Source: Actinocrispum wychmicini (GTDB taxonomy: Bacteria; Actinomycetota; Actinomycetes; Mycobacteriales; Pseudonocardiaceae). Taken from it: a DNA stretch of 64,000 nucleotides. The notes below the pieces were generated by a model that searched no databases, was not told the DNA's origin, and saw only the letters and a list, made by a program, of their open reading frames with translations. The stretch lies in contig NZ_SLWS01000013.1 of the NCBI RefSeq assembly GCF_004345645.1, positions 248,001 to 312,000 of the forward strand. Direction: 5' to 3'. Shown piece after piece: positions 50,584 to 58,698 of this stretch (position 1 is its first letter; each line of letters starts with the position of its first letter). The position numbers and the translations under genes are program-made.

Positions 50584-50978
50584 AGGGCCAACAACACCCG
50601 CCTGGGCAGCTGCGTGGTGATCGGCCGCATCGCCATCCGCAACAGCAGCAACGCGTTGTCGTCGCCGGCGGTCCGGTTCGAGCTGAGCTCACCACAGGCA
50701 ACGCAGTGGTGGATGATCAGCCACTCGCCGTCCGGCCGGACCGACAGGCACAGCGCGGCCATCCGGCCACGGCAGCGTTCCCGCCGGTCGCCGGGCAGCC
50801 TGCGGTCGACATGCAGGCTGGTCAGGCACTGCGGACAGTGGTTGCGATGGGCCGTTCCGGGCGCGACGAACGACACGTCCAGCCGGCAGCCGACGCACCG
50901 GAAGCTGTCGCCCGAAGTGTCCCGCCGGACATCCTTGGGTCGTTGCGGCCTGGGCTGCCGCGGATGTCGCCGTGGCAT
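50580..50978 (-). CDS. RNHCP-domain protein, copy 2
   Basis: Protein of 132 aa, starting at ATG 50978 which overlaps the stop of copy 1 (TGATG). Family signature RNHCPQCLTSLHVD preceded by FRCVGCRLDV and followed by HHCVACGELSSNR, making three CxxC pairs likely to bind zinc. The N-terminal 22 residues are basic and Pro-rich (MPRRHPRQPRPQRPKDVRR) and unlike copy 1. RNHCP proteins have no known function. The stop shares bases with the convergent sigma factor stop. Confidence 0.82.
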   Translation of the reverse strand: MPRRHPRQPRPQRPKDVRRDTSGDSFRCVGCRLDVSFVAPGTAHRNHCPQCLTSLHVDRRLPGDRRERCRGRMAALCLSVRPDGEWLIIHHCVACGELSSNRTAGDDNALLLLRMAMRPITTQLPRRVLLAL

Positions 50979-51319
50979 CACAGACCGCCGAACGCCTCGA
51001 GCGGGAACGGCGGCTGGGCCAGTGGCCGGACCGCCATCCGCACCAGGATCAGCTGGTTGTCGTCGCCGGAGATCGGGTTGGACGTCAGCTCGTCGCACCG
51101 GGTGCAGCGGTGGATCACCATCCAGTCGCTGTTGCGCAGCACCGCGATGGAGATCGGGATCATCCGCCCCTGGCACTCCTGGTCAGCGATGTGCTGGGAG
51201 TGCAGGCAGCTCGGGCAGTGGTTGCGCGGCCGCCCTTCCGGCGCCTCCTTGGACACGATCAGGCCGCAGCGGACGCAGGTGAAAGTGGACGTGCTCAGAT
51301 AAGGGTTCTTGGTGGACAC
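50978..51319 (-). CDS. RNHCP-domain protein, copy 1
   Basis: Protein of 113 aa with the same pattern as its neighbour: FTCVRCGLIVSKEA, RNHCPSCLHSQHIAD, HRCTRCDELTSNPISGDDNQ. The two copies share spacing of all Cys pairs and a common tail (ISGDDNQLILVRMAVRPL versus TAGDDNALLLLRMAMRPI), so they are tandem duplicates. GTG 51319 is selected because AAGGAG lies 8 nt upstream; an ATG at 51352 lacks one. Confidence 0.83.
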   Translation of the reverse strand: MSTKNPYLSTSTFTCVRCGLIVSKEAPEGRPRNHCPSCLHSQHIADQECQGRMIPISIAVLRNSDWMVIHRCTRCDELTSNPISGDDNQLILVRMAVRPLAQPPFPLEAFGGL

Positions 51320-51567
51320 CCTGAGTGCTCCTTGCCGAGGAATGCTCGTCATTGACCGGAAGGAGGGCGCCCGGCGAACCGCACACGCGAAAGTCAGCTC
51401 GCGCGATCGGCGAAGCTGGTCACGGCGCGGTGGGGCGCCCGAGGAGCGTGACAGTCATATGACGACTACTTTCCAGGGCCGCCCGGCCCAGTCGACTCGG
51501 CAGGTGGCGCGACCGTAGCAACGCGCCCCCGGCGTCCACTACCGAATTACCGTTAGCCTGCTGACAC

Positions 51568-52299
51568 ATGGGGGATCTTTACGACGACATCGGCGTCGGC
51601 TACTCGTCCGCGCGGCGGACCGATCCACGCTGGATGACCGCGATCGACGCCGCCCTTGGCGACGCCCCGACAGTGGTGGACGTCGGCGCGGGGACGGGCT
51701 CGTACGAGCCGGCGGACCGGCAGGTCATCGCCGTCGAGCCGGCCGTGGAGATGATCCGCCAGCGACCATCCGGCGCCGCGCCCGTCGTCCGGGCCCTAGC
51801 CGAGGCCTTGCCTGTTCGCGCCGCCGCGGCCGCGATGGCGGTTCTCACTGTGCACCACTGGAAGGACTGGCGGAAAGGACTCGCCGAGATGCGGCGCGTC
51901 GCCCCCCGTCGGGTGGTTCTCGCCTACGACACCGAGTTGCACGCCGATTACTGGTTCGTCCGTGAGTACGTGCCGGAGATCGCCGAACTGGAACGCGGAC
52001 GCCCGTCCGCTGATGACATAGCTCACGAACTCGGCGCCGACACGGTGATCCCGCTGCTCGTCCCCTGGGATTTCACCGACGGAGTCTTTCCTGCCTACTG
52101 GCGGCGTCCCGCGGCGTACCTGGCCCCACAGGTCCGGTTCACGTGCTCCGCGCTGGCCCAGGCGCCCGCCGGGGCTGTTTCCCGTGGCCTCGCCCGACTG
52201 CGGGAGGATCTTTCCTCAGGACGATGGCGCCACCGCCACCAGGACCTTCTCGAACTGGACGAATGGGACGCCGGATTTCGCCTGATCGTGTCGGGGTAA
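51568..52299 (+). CDS. Class I SAM-dependent methyltransferase
   Basis: Protein of 243 aa. Motif I TVVDVGAGTGSYEP, acidic VIAVEPAVEMIRQRP, then VLTVHHWKDWRKGLAEMRRV and RRVVLAYDTELHADYW. The arrangement is that of small-molecule methyltransferases of the UbiE/ArsM-like type; substrate unknown. ATG 51568. The 248-nt gap before it shows only a short palindrome GTCATATGAC (51454-51463). Confidence 0.84.
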   Translation: MGDLYDDIGVGYSSARRTDPRWMTAIDAALGDAPTVVDVGAGTGSYEPADRQVIAVEPAVEMIRQRPSGAAPVVRALAEALPVRAAAAAMAVLTVHHWKDWRKGLAEMRRVAPRRVVLAYDTELHADYWFVREYVPEIAELERGRPSADDIAHELGADTVIPLLVPWDFTDGVFPAYWRRPAAYLAPQVRFTCSALAQAPAGAVSRGLARLREDLSSGRWRHRHQDLLELDEWDAGFRLIVSG

Positions 52300-52340
52300 T
52301 TCCGTTGTCGCATGCCGCCGGGCCTGGCTACGGTCCGGAC

Positions 52341-53165
52341 ATGGACGTGCCGGTCAGGCGGTTGGACGTCGGCGAACTGGGGAACTGCGTCGAGCTGGCG
52401 GAAAGCCGGGACTGGACGCCTGAGCAGCGCAAATGGCGGATGCTGTTCCACGTCGGCGAGGTGTACGGGATCGACGACCCGGCCGGCGGGCTGGCCGGGA
52501 TGGTGACGCTGACCAGGTTCGGCACCGAGGTCGCCGGCATCGGCATGATGGTCGTCTCACCCCGGCATGGGCGGCGGGGGCTCGGCACCCGGCTGATGAC
52601 GCACGCGCTGCGCGAAGCCAAGACCGCAAGCGTTTGGCTGACCGCGACCGACTTCGGCCGCCCGCTGTACGAGAAGCTGGGGTTCCGGGCCGTCAGCAAG
52701 TCCACTCAGTACTTCGCGCGGTTCACTGAACAGTCCGTGACCGCGTCCCGCCCAGTGTCCACAGAGGACTTTGCGGCAGTGGTCGAGCTGGACGAGCACG
52801 TGTTCGGGGCGCCCCGAACGGATCTGCTCCGCTATCTGACCGGGATCGCGGACGACTTCCGGGTGGTCGACGGCCCGGACGGTCCGGTCGGCTACGGAGT
52901 GGCGTGGCTCGGCGCGGGCACCACGCAGATCGGCCCGGTGGTCGCCGCCGACCAGGACATGGCGCTGACGCTGATCGCCGAGCTGGCCGGGGGAATTGAC
53001 GGATATGTCCGGTTGGACATCGACCATTGGCATCCCGACATGCTCGCCTGGGCCGAGGAGCACCGGATGGACGAGGGCATGACCACCACCGTCATGGTGG
53101 CCGGCGACCCGCTGCCCGGGGACCGGAAACGCCTGTTCAGCCCGGTGGCGGTCGCGATCGGGTAA
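52341..53165 (+). CDS. GNAT-family N-acetyltransferase (two-domain)
   Basis: Protein of 274 aa. N-terminal GNAT: MVVSPRHGRRGLGTRLMTHA (acetyl-CoA pyrophosphate loop), SVWLTATDFGRPLYEKLGFR. The C-terminal half (TEDFAAVVELDEHVFGAPRT, VVDGPDGPVGYGVAWL) is a second, degenerate acetyltransferase-like domain, common in this family. Acceptor substrate unknown. ATG 52341. Confidence 0.83.
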   Translation: MDVPVRRLDVGELGNCVELAESRDWTPEQRKWRMLFHVGEVYGIDDPAGGLAGMVTLTRFGTEVAGIGMMVVSPRHGRRGLGTRLMTHALREAKTASVWLTATDFGRPLYEKLGFRAVSKSTQYFARFTEQSVTASRPVSTEDFAAVVELDEHVFGAPRTDLLRYLTGIADDFRVVDGPDGPVGYGVAWLGAGTTQIGPVVAADQDMALTLIAELAGGIDGYVRLDIDHWHPDMLAWAEEHRMDEGMTTTVMVAGDPLPGDRKRLFSPVAVAIG

Positions 53166-53297
53166 GCCAGGCGGACTTGGCGTTCGAACAGATTGTCGGT
53201 GGGGCCGGATAGGCTAGGCGTAGCGTGTGGCGCTGGTTTCCGCAATAGAGCGGCACTGCACACCCTGCAAGCCACGACCCTTGGGGAGAACGACCCG

Positions 53298-55349
53298 GTG
53301 ACAGCCGAGACCATCTACGGGGCCGACGACCTGACCCATCTCGAAGGGCTCGAGGCCGTCCGCAAGCGACCCGGCATGTACATCGGGTCCACCGACAGCC
53401 GGGGCATCAACCACCTGTTCACCGAGGTCGTCGACAACTCGACCGACGAAGGCATCGCCGGGTACGCCACCCGGGTCGTGGTGACCCTGCACCTGGACGG
53501 CAGTGTCCAGGTCGACGACGACGGCCGCGGCATCCCCACCGGGGTGCACACCAAGTCGGGCCTGTCCGGGGTCGAGCTGGTGCTCACCCGCCTGCACGCG
53601 GGCGGCAAGTTCGGTGGCTCCGGCTACAAGACGTCCGGTGGCCTGCACGGCGTCGGCGCCTCGGCCGTGAACGCGCTCTCGCTGCGCTTCGACGTGACCG
53701 TGAAGCAGGACGGCAAGGTGCACCAGATGTCGTTCGCGCAGGGCAACCCCGGCGTGTTCGAGGGCCCGGGACCCAGGGCGAAGTTCGTGCCGCAGTCCGG
53801 CCTGCACGTGGTGGGCAAGATGAAGCGCGGCGAGCCCGCCGGCACGTCGATCCGCTACTGGTACGACAGCAGGTACTTCGAGAACGGCGCCGTGCTCGAC
53901 GTGGAAGCGGTCCGCGGCAAGCTGCGCAACACGGCCTTCCTGGTACCGGGCGTGACATACGTGCTGCGGCGGGCGACCGAGGACTCGATCGAAGAGGAGA
54001 CGTTCCAGTTCCCGCACGGCCTCTCCGACATGGTGGACTTCCTGTCGCCGGGCGGGGAGAAGCCGGTCTCCGGCATCCTGCTGGTCACCGGGACCGGCAC
54101 GTACCAGGAGAACGCAGCGGACGAGAACGGCGTGATGCGGTCCAAAGTGGAGCGCCAGGCCGAGGTGGAGGTCGCGCTGCGCTGGGGCACCGGCTACGAG
54201 CGCGTGGTGGAGTGCTTCACCAACACGATCCGGAACGTGCACGGCGGCACCCACCGAAAGGGTTTCGAACGGGCGGCCCTGAAAGGCGTGCAGGAGGCCA
54301 TCTCCAAGACCCGCGGCCTGCTCAAACCCAAAGAGGACCTGCCCCAGCTCGACGACGTGCTCGAAGGCATGACCGCGGTCGTCCACGTGCGCATCCCCGA
54401 GCCGCAGTTCACCTCGCAGACCAAGGACGAGCTGTCCACCGCCGGGATCACCAAGGTCATCCAGGCCATCGTGGAACGGCACGTGAAGGCCTGGACCGAG
54501 GACCGCAAGACCAAGGCGGAGGCCAAGGTCGTGCTGCAGAAGGTCGTGGACGCGGCCCGGGTGCGGCTGACCCAGAAGCAGCAGAAGGACGCGGCCCGCC
54601 GCAAGACCGCCCTCGAAGGCGCGGCCATGCCGCCGAAACTGGTGGACTGCCGGACAACCGGGGTCGCCCGCAGCGAACTCTTCCTGGTGGAGGGCGACAG
54701 CGCCCTCGGCTCGGCCAGAATGGCGCGGGTGTCGGAGTACCAGGCGTTGCTTCCGTTGCGGGGCAAGATCCTGAACGTCCAGAAGGCCAGCCTCGCGGAC
54801 ACGTTGCGCAACGCCGAGATCGCGTCGATCGTGCAGGTGCTCGGCTCGGGCAGCGGGCGTACGTTCGACCTGGCGGGGATGCGCTACGGCCGGGTGATCC
54901 TGATGGCGGACGCGGACGTCGACGGCTCGCACATCCGGACGCTGCTGATCACGTTGTTCGCCAAGTACATGCGGCCGGTGATCGAGGACGGCCGGCTGTA
55001 CGCGGCGATGCCGCCGTTGCACAAGGTGACGACCAAGGGACGCAACGCGGAGACCCGGTTCACCTACACCCAGCAGGAGATGGAAGCCACCGTCGCCGAG
55101 CTGCAGAAGGCCGGCAAGCAGATCGTCATGCCCATCCCCCGGTTCAAGGGTCTCGGCGAGATGGACGCGGACGAGCTGTGGGAGACCACGATGAACCCGG
55201 CGACCCGTTCGGTCCGCCGGATCACCCTGGACGACGCGGACGCCGCCGAAGAGGCGCTCGAGCTGCTGATGGGTGAGAAAGTCGAGCCGCGGCGGGTCTG
55301 GCTGATCGAGTCGTCCGCACGGGTCGACCAGGAAGCGATCGACGTCTGA
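53298..55349 (+). CDS. parE: DNA topoisomerase IV-type subunit B
   Basis: ATPase subunit of a type IIA topoisomerase, 683 aa. GHKL ATPase motifs: EGLEAVRKRPGMYIGSTDS, EVVDNSTDEGIAGYA, DDDGRGIPTGVH, GGLHGVGASAVNALS; TOPRIM: LFLVEGDSALGSARMARVSE, LPLRGKILNVQKAS, LMADADVDGSHIRTLL; C-terminal PRFKGLGEMDADELWETTM. GTG 53298 follows GGGGAGA. It lies 21 nt before parC, the usual pair, which together resolve linked chromosomes. Assignment as ParE rather than GyrB rests on the partner and the SALGSAR variant. Confidence 0.9.
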   Translation: MTAETIYGADDLTHLEGLEAVRKRPGMYIGSTDSRGINHLFTEVVDNSTDEGIAGYATRVVVTLHLDGSVQVDDDGRGIPTGVHTKSGLSGVELVLTRLHAGGKFGGSGYKTSGGLHGVGASAVNALSLRFDVTVKQDGKVHQMSFAQGNPGVFEGPGPRAKFVPQSGLHVVGKMKRGEPAGTSIRYWYDSRYFENGAVLDVEAVRGKLRNTAFLVPGVTYVLRRATEDSIEEETFQFPHGLSDMVDFLSPGGEKPVSGILLVTGTGTYQENAADENGVMRSKVERQAEVEVALRWGTGYERVVECFTNTIRNVHGGTHRKGFERAALKGVQEAISKTRGLLKPKEDLPQLDDVLEGMTAVVHVRIPEPQFTSQTKDELSTAGITKVIQAIVERHVKAWTEDRKTKAEAKVVLQKVVDAARVRLTQKQQKDAARRKTALEGAAMPPKLVDCRTTGVARSELFLVEGDSALGSARMARVSEYQALLPLRGKILNVQKASLADTLRNAEIASIVQVLGSGSGRTFDLAGMRYGRVILMADADVDGSHIRTLLITLFAKYMRPVIEDGRLYAAMPPLHKVTTKGRNAETRFTYTQQEMEATVAELQKAGKQIVMPIPRFKGLGEMDADELWETTMNPATRSVRRITLDDADAAEEALELLMGEKVEPRRVWLIESSARVDQEAIDV

Positions 55350-55370
55350 GACTGAAGAGGCACTGAGCAA

Positions 55371-57857
55371 ATGGCACGCCGCAAGGGCACCACGACCAAG
55401 GTCGACCCGGCCGCGTTCGACAACGCGGGCGCCAACGTGTTCGACAACTCGCTCAAGACCGAGATCGAGGACTCCTATCTGGAGTACGCGTATTCGGTCA
55501 TCCACTCCCGCGCGTTGCCGGACGCCCGCGACGGGCTGAAACCGGTGCACCGCCGCATTCTCTACTCGATGAACGAGCAGGGATACCGCCCGACCCACGC
55601 GTACGTGAAGTCGTCCCGCGTCGTCGGCGACACAATGGGCAAGTACCATCCGCACGGTGACGTGGCGATCTATGACGCCATGGTGCGAATGGCGCAGGAT
55701 TTCTCGCTGAACGCGCCACTTGTCGACGGGCATGGAAACTTCGGGTCTCCGGACGACGGCCCGGCGGCGAGCCGGTACACCGAGGCACGGATGTCCCAGG
55801 AAGCAATGCTTCTGGTGGGTGAGCTCGGTGAGGACACTGTCGACTTCCGGCCGAACTACGACGGTTCCCTGCTGGAGCCGGTGGTGCTGCCGGCGGCGTT
55901 CCCGAACCTGTTGGTGAACGGGACGTCCGGGATCGCGGTGGGCATGGCCACCAACATGATCCCGCACAACCTGGGTGAGGTGGTCGCGGCCGCGCGGTGG
56001 TTGATCACCCATCCGACCGCCGACCTGGACAAGTTGATGGAGTTCGTCCCCGGGCCGGACCTGCCGACCGGCGGGATGTTGCTGGGGTTGGACGAGGTCC
56101 GCAAGGCTTACGAGACCGGGCGCGGCGTGGTCCGGATGCGGGCGCGGGCGGAGACCGGTCCGTTGGAGGGCAGCCGGGGGCGGCAGGCGATCACGGTCAC
56201 CGAACTGCCGTACGGGGTCGGGTCCGAGCGGATCATCGAGAAGATCACCGACGAGGTCAACAAGTCCAAGCGGCTCACCGGGATCGCCGACGTCAAGGAC
56301 CTGACCGACCGGGAGAACGGGACGCGCCTGGTCATCGAGTGCAAGGTGGGGGTGAACCCGCAGGCGCTGCTGGCGGACCTGTACCGGCTCACGCCGTTGG
56401 AGCAGTCGTTCGGCATCAACAACCTGGTGCTTGTGGACGGTCAGCCGCAGACGTTGGGGCTCAAGGCCTTGCTGGAGGTGTTCCTGCGGCACCGCTACGA
56501 AGTGGTCACCCGCAGGACCGAGTACCGGCGGCGGAAGCGGGCCGAGCGGCTGCATCTGGTCGAGGGCCTGCTCAAGGCGTTGCTGAACATCGACAAGGTG
56601 ATCCGGCTGATCCGCAACAGCGAGGACGCGCAGTCGGCCAAGGACGGCCTGATGACGCAGTTCAAGCTGTCCGACGTCCAGGCGACGTACATTTTGGACA
56701 CTCCGCTGCGCCGGCTGACCAAGTACGACCGGATCGAGCTGGAGGCCGAGCAGGACAAGCTCGAGTCGGAGATCGCCGAGCTGACCAAGATCCTCGACGA
56801 CGAGGCGGTGTTGAAGAAGGTCGTCTCGTCCGAGCTGGCCAAGGTCGCGAAGGACCTGGCGGGCGAGCGGCGGACCGCGTTGATCGACGGTGACCTCAAG
56901 GAGGTGCTCGCCGCGTCCAAACCGGCCGGCCCGCTGGAGGTCGCGGACGACCCGTGCCAGGTCATCCTGTCCGCCACCGGACTGGTGGCCCGGACTGCGG
57001 CCGAGTCCGAGGAGTCCACCGAAGCGCGCAGGCGCAACGGCCGGGCCAAGCATGACGCGGTGGCGGCGGTGGTGCATTCGACCGCGCGTGGGCAGATTCT
57101 GCTGGTGACGAGCCAAGGCCGGGCGTTCAAGACGGACGTGTTGCCGTTGCCGGTGCTGCCGGTGCAGACCGGGACGGTGTCGTTGGGCGGCGGCATGGCC
57201 GCGCGGGAACTGGTTCCCCTGGAGAAGGGGGAGCGGGTCGTCGGGATCGCGCCGCTCGGTGAGCAGGGGGCGGAGTCGCCGGGGCTCGCGTTGGGGACAC
57301 GGCAGGGTGTGGTGAAGGTCTGCGCGCCGGAATGGCCGGTGCGGTCGGACGAGTTCGAAGTGATCTCCCTCAAGGACGGCGACGAGGTCATCGGCGCCAC
57401 CTGGTTGACCGACGGGTCGGAGACCTTGGCGTTCATGTCGTCGGATGCCTCCTTGCTGCGGTACCCGGCCACGCTGGTCCGGCCGCAGGGGTTGAAGGGC
57501 GGCGGGATGGCGGGGATCAACCTCGCGGCCGGCGCCAGTGCGCTGTTCTTCGCAGCGGTCCGCACGGACGACGACGAACACGGCTCGCCGATGGTGGTGA
57601 CCTCGACCGGGATGAGCGTGAAGGTCACGCCGTTCGCGGAATACCCGGCGAAGGGCCGCGCGACCGGCGGTGTCCGGGCGCAGCGCTTCCTGAAAGGCGA
57701 GTCGCAACTGGTGTTGGCCTGGGTCGGACCACGGCCGGCAGGTGCGACAAACAGCGGTTCCGCGGTGGAGTTGCCAGAAACGGACATGCGTCGAGACGGC
57801 TCCGGGCACGCACATCCAGGCCCGGATGTGGTGGGGCACCTCATCGAACGAGATTGA
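55371..57857 (+). CDS. parC: DNA topoisomerase IV-type subunit A
   Basis: DNA-cleaving subunit, 828 aa. Winged-helix with [17 protein letters not shown] and [20 protein letters not shown]; active-site Tyr136 in [28 protein letters not shown]; coiled-coil tower region; and a C-terminal domain of GyrA-like blades ([23 protein letters not shown]). The canonical quinolone-contact Ser is Val98 here. The tail of about 35 residues is Ser/Gly/Glu-rich. Ends in front of a strong hairpin. Confidence 0.92.
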   Translation: MARRKGTTTKVDPAAFDNAGANVFDNSLKTEIEDSYLEYAYSVIHSRALPDARDGLKPVHRRILYSMNEQGYRPTHAYVKSSRVVGDTMGKYHPHGDVAIYDAMVRMAQDFSLNAPLVDGHGNFGSPDDGPAASRYTEARMSQEAMLLVGELGEDTVDFRPNYDGSLLEPVVLPAAFPNLLVNGTSGIAVGMATNMIPHNLGEVVAAARWLITHPTADLDKLMEFVPGPDLPTGGMLLGLDEVRKAYETGRGVVRMRARAETGPLEGSRGRQAITVTELPYGVGSERIIEKITDEVNKSKRLTGIADVKDLTDRENGTRLVIECKVGVNPQALLADLYRLTPLEQSFGINNLVLVDGQPQTLGLKALLEVFLRHRYEVVTRRTEYRRRKRAERLHLVEGLLKALLNIDKVIRLIRNSEDAQSAKDGLMTQFKLSDVQATYILDTPLRRLTKYDRIELEAEQDKLESEIAELTKILDDEAVLKKVVSSELAKVAKDLAGERRTALIDGDLKEVLAASKPAGPLEVADDPCQVILSATGLVARTAAESEESTEARRRNGRAKHDAVAAVVHSTARGQILLVTSQGRAFKTDVLPLPVLPVQTGTVSLGGGMAARELVPLEKGERVVGIAPLGEQGAESPGLALGTRQGVVKVCAPEWPVRSDEFEVISLKDGDEVIGATWLTDGSETLAFMSSDASLLRYPATLVRPQGLKGGGMAGINLAAGASALFFAAVRTDDDEHGSPMVVTSTGMSVKVTPFAEYPAKGRATGGVRAQRFLKGESQLVLAWVGPRPAGATNSGSAVELPETDMRRDGSGHAHPGPDVVGHLIERD

Positions 57858-57863
57858 CAACCC

Positions 57864-57896
57864 GGTCTCCGCGCGACCACCAGTCGCGCGGAGACC
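57864..57896 (+). terminator. Strong hairpin after parC
   Basis: Perfect 14-bp stem GGTCTCCGCGCGAC / GTCGCGCGGAGACC with loop CACCA, beginning 6 nt after the parC stop. No T-run follows, so it would act as a high-GC type terminator or mRNA 3' end protector. The next 220 nt to the lipoprotein gene show no other feature. Confidence 0.75.
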
Positions 57897-58117
57897 GCTG
57901 CACAGTCACCACAACGGCCCCCGTTCCGCTGGTTCGGAACAGAGGCCGCTGAATACTCGAGAAGTTACGAGCAGCTACTGCAACACCCACAACCCGGACC
58001 CGTACACGAGCCGCAACATCCGCAAGTTCCCATCTTTCCTCCTCAGGGTTGCCGAACCCTGACTTTCACGGTAGCCACGTCGCATTCCTGCCCGTACCGC
58101 TACGTGAGTGAAGAGCG

Positions 58118-58570
58118 TTACTCCAGGGTCCAGCGCATGGTTCTGTCCCTGGGCGAGTCTCGGCGGCATATCGCCAGGTCGCCTTCGCGGGTGAACCCGA
58201 TGGCGCCTTCTTGCTGACAGGGCGCGCCTATCTTCACGAAATGATCCGGGAACGTGATGGTCGTGCTGGGCGGTGGGGTCTGCGGCGGCGGAGTCTGCGG
58301 GGGCGGCGTCGGCTTCGGTGTTGGTTTGGGGCGCGGTTTCGGGGTGGTGGACGGCGGTGGCGGGGGTGGCTCGGACGGAGGTTCGATGATGGGTGCGATC
58401 GAGTCGTCCGTGGTGGGCGCAGTGGGGGTGGTGGGGACCACCGATGACGGCGACGAGTCGAAGGTCGGGATTTTGACCTCGGGCCTCGCCGCGGGTGTCG
58501 ACGTGCAGGCGGTCAGCGCGCACAGCAGGAGCGCGGCGCAGACGATCGACGATTTCCCTCGGTCGGGCAT
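58118..58570 (-). CDS. Proline-rich lipoprotein of unknown function
   Basis: Protein of 150 aa. A lipoprotein signal: CAALLLCALTAC with the lipobox LTAC, then a long Pro/Thr/Ser linker (PPSEPPPPPPSTTPKPRPKP and PTPKPTPPP repeats) crossing the cell wall, then a small C-terminal domain of about 48 residues with two Cys (FVKIGAPCQQEGAIGFTREG, ICRRD). The ATG at 58570 starts the signal peptide properly; longer frames do not. Function unknown; it diverges from the GH97 gene. Confidence 0.78.
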   Translation of the reverse strand: MPDRGKSSIVCAALLLCALTACTSTPAARPEVKIPTFDSSPSSVVPTTPTAPTTDDSIAPIIEPPSEPPPPPPSTTPKPRPKPTPKPTPPPQTPPPQTPPPSTTITFPDHFVKIGAPCQQEGAIGFTREGDLAICRRDSPRDRTMRWTLE

Positions 58571-58698
58571 ACATGAGGGTAAACATGAGAGCAAGTCCAG
58601 GAGCAATCCGACCTTTCGCCGGTCAGGGCCTAGACCGCGTGGACATGAAAGCGTATACATCGGATGTCTGGTTGGACGAACTGCGGGGAGTTCCGACG

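Noticed and set aside
53214-57860. Open minus-strand frame of 1548 codons opposite parE-parC
   Set aside because: Explained by GC codon bias of the two sense genes; no recognisable domain.
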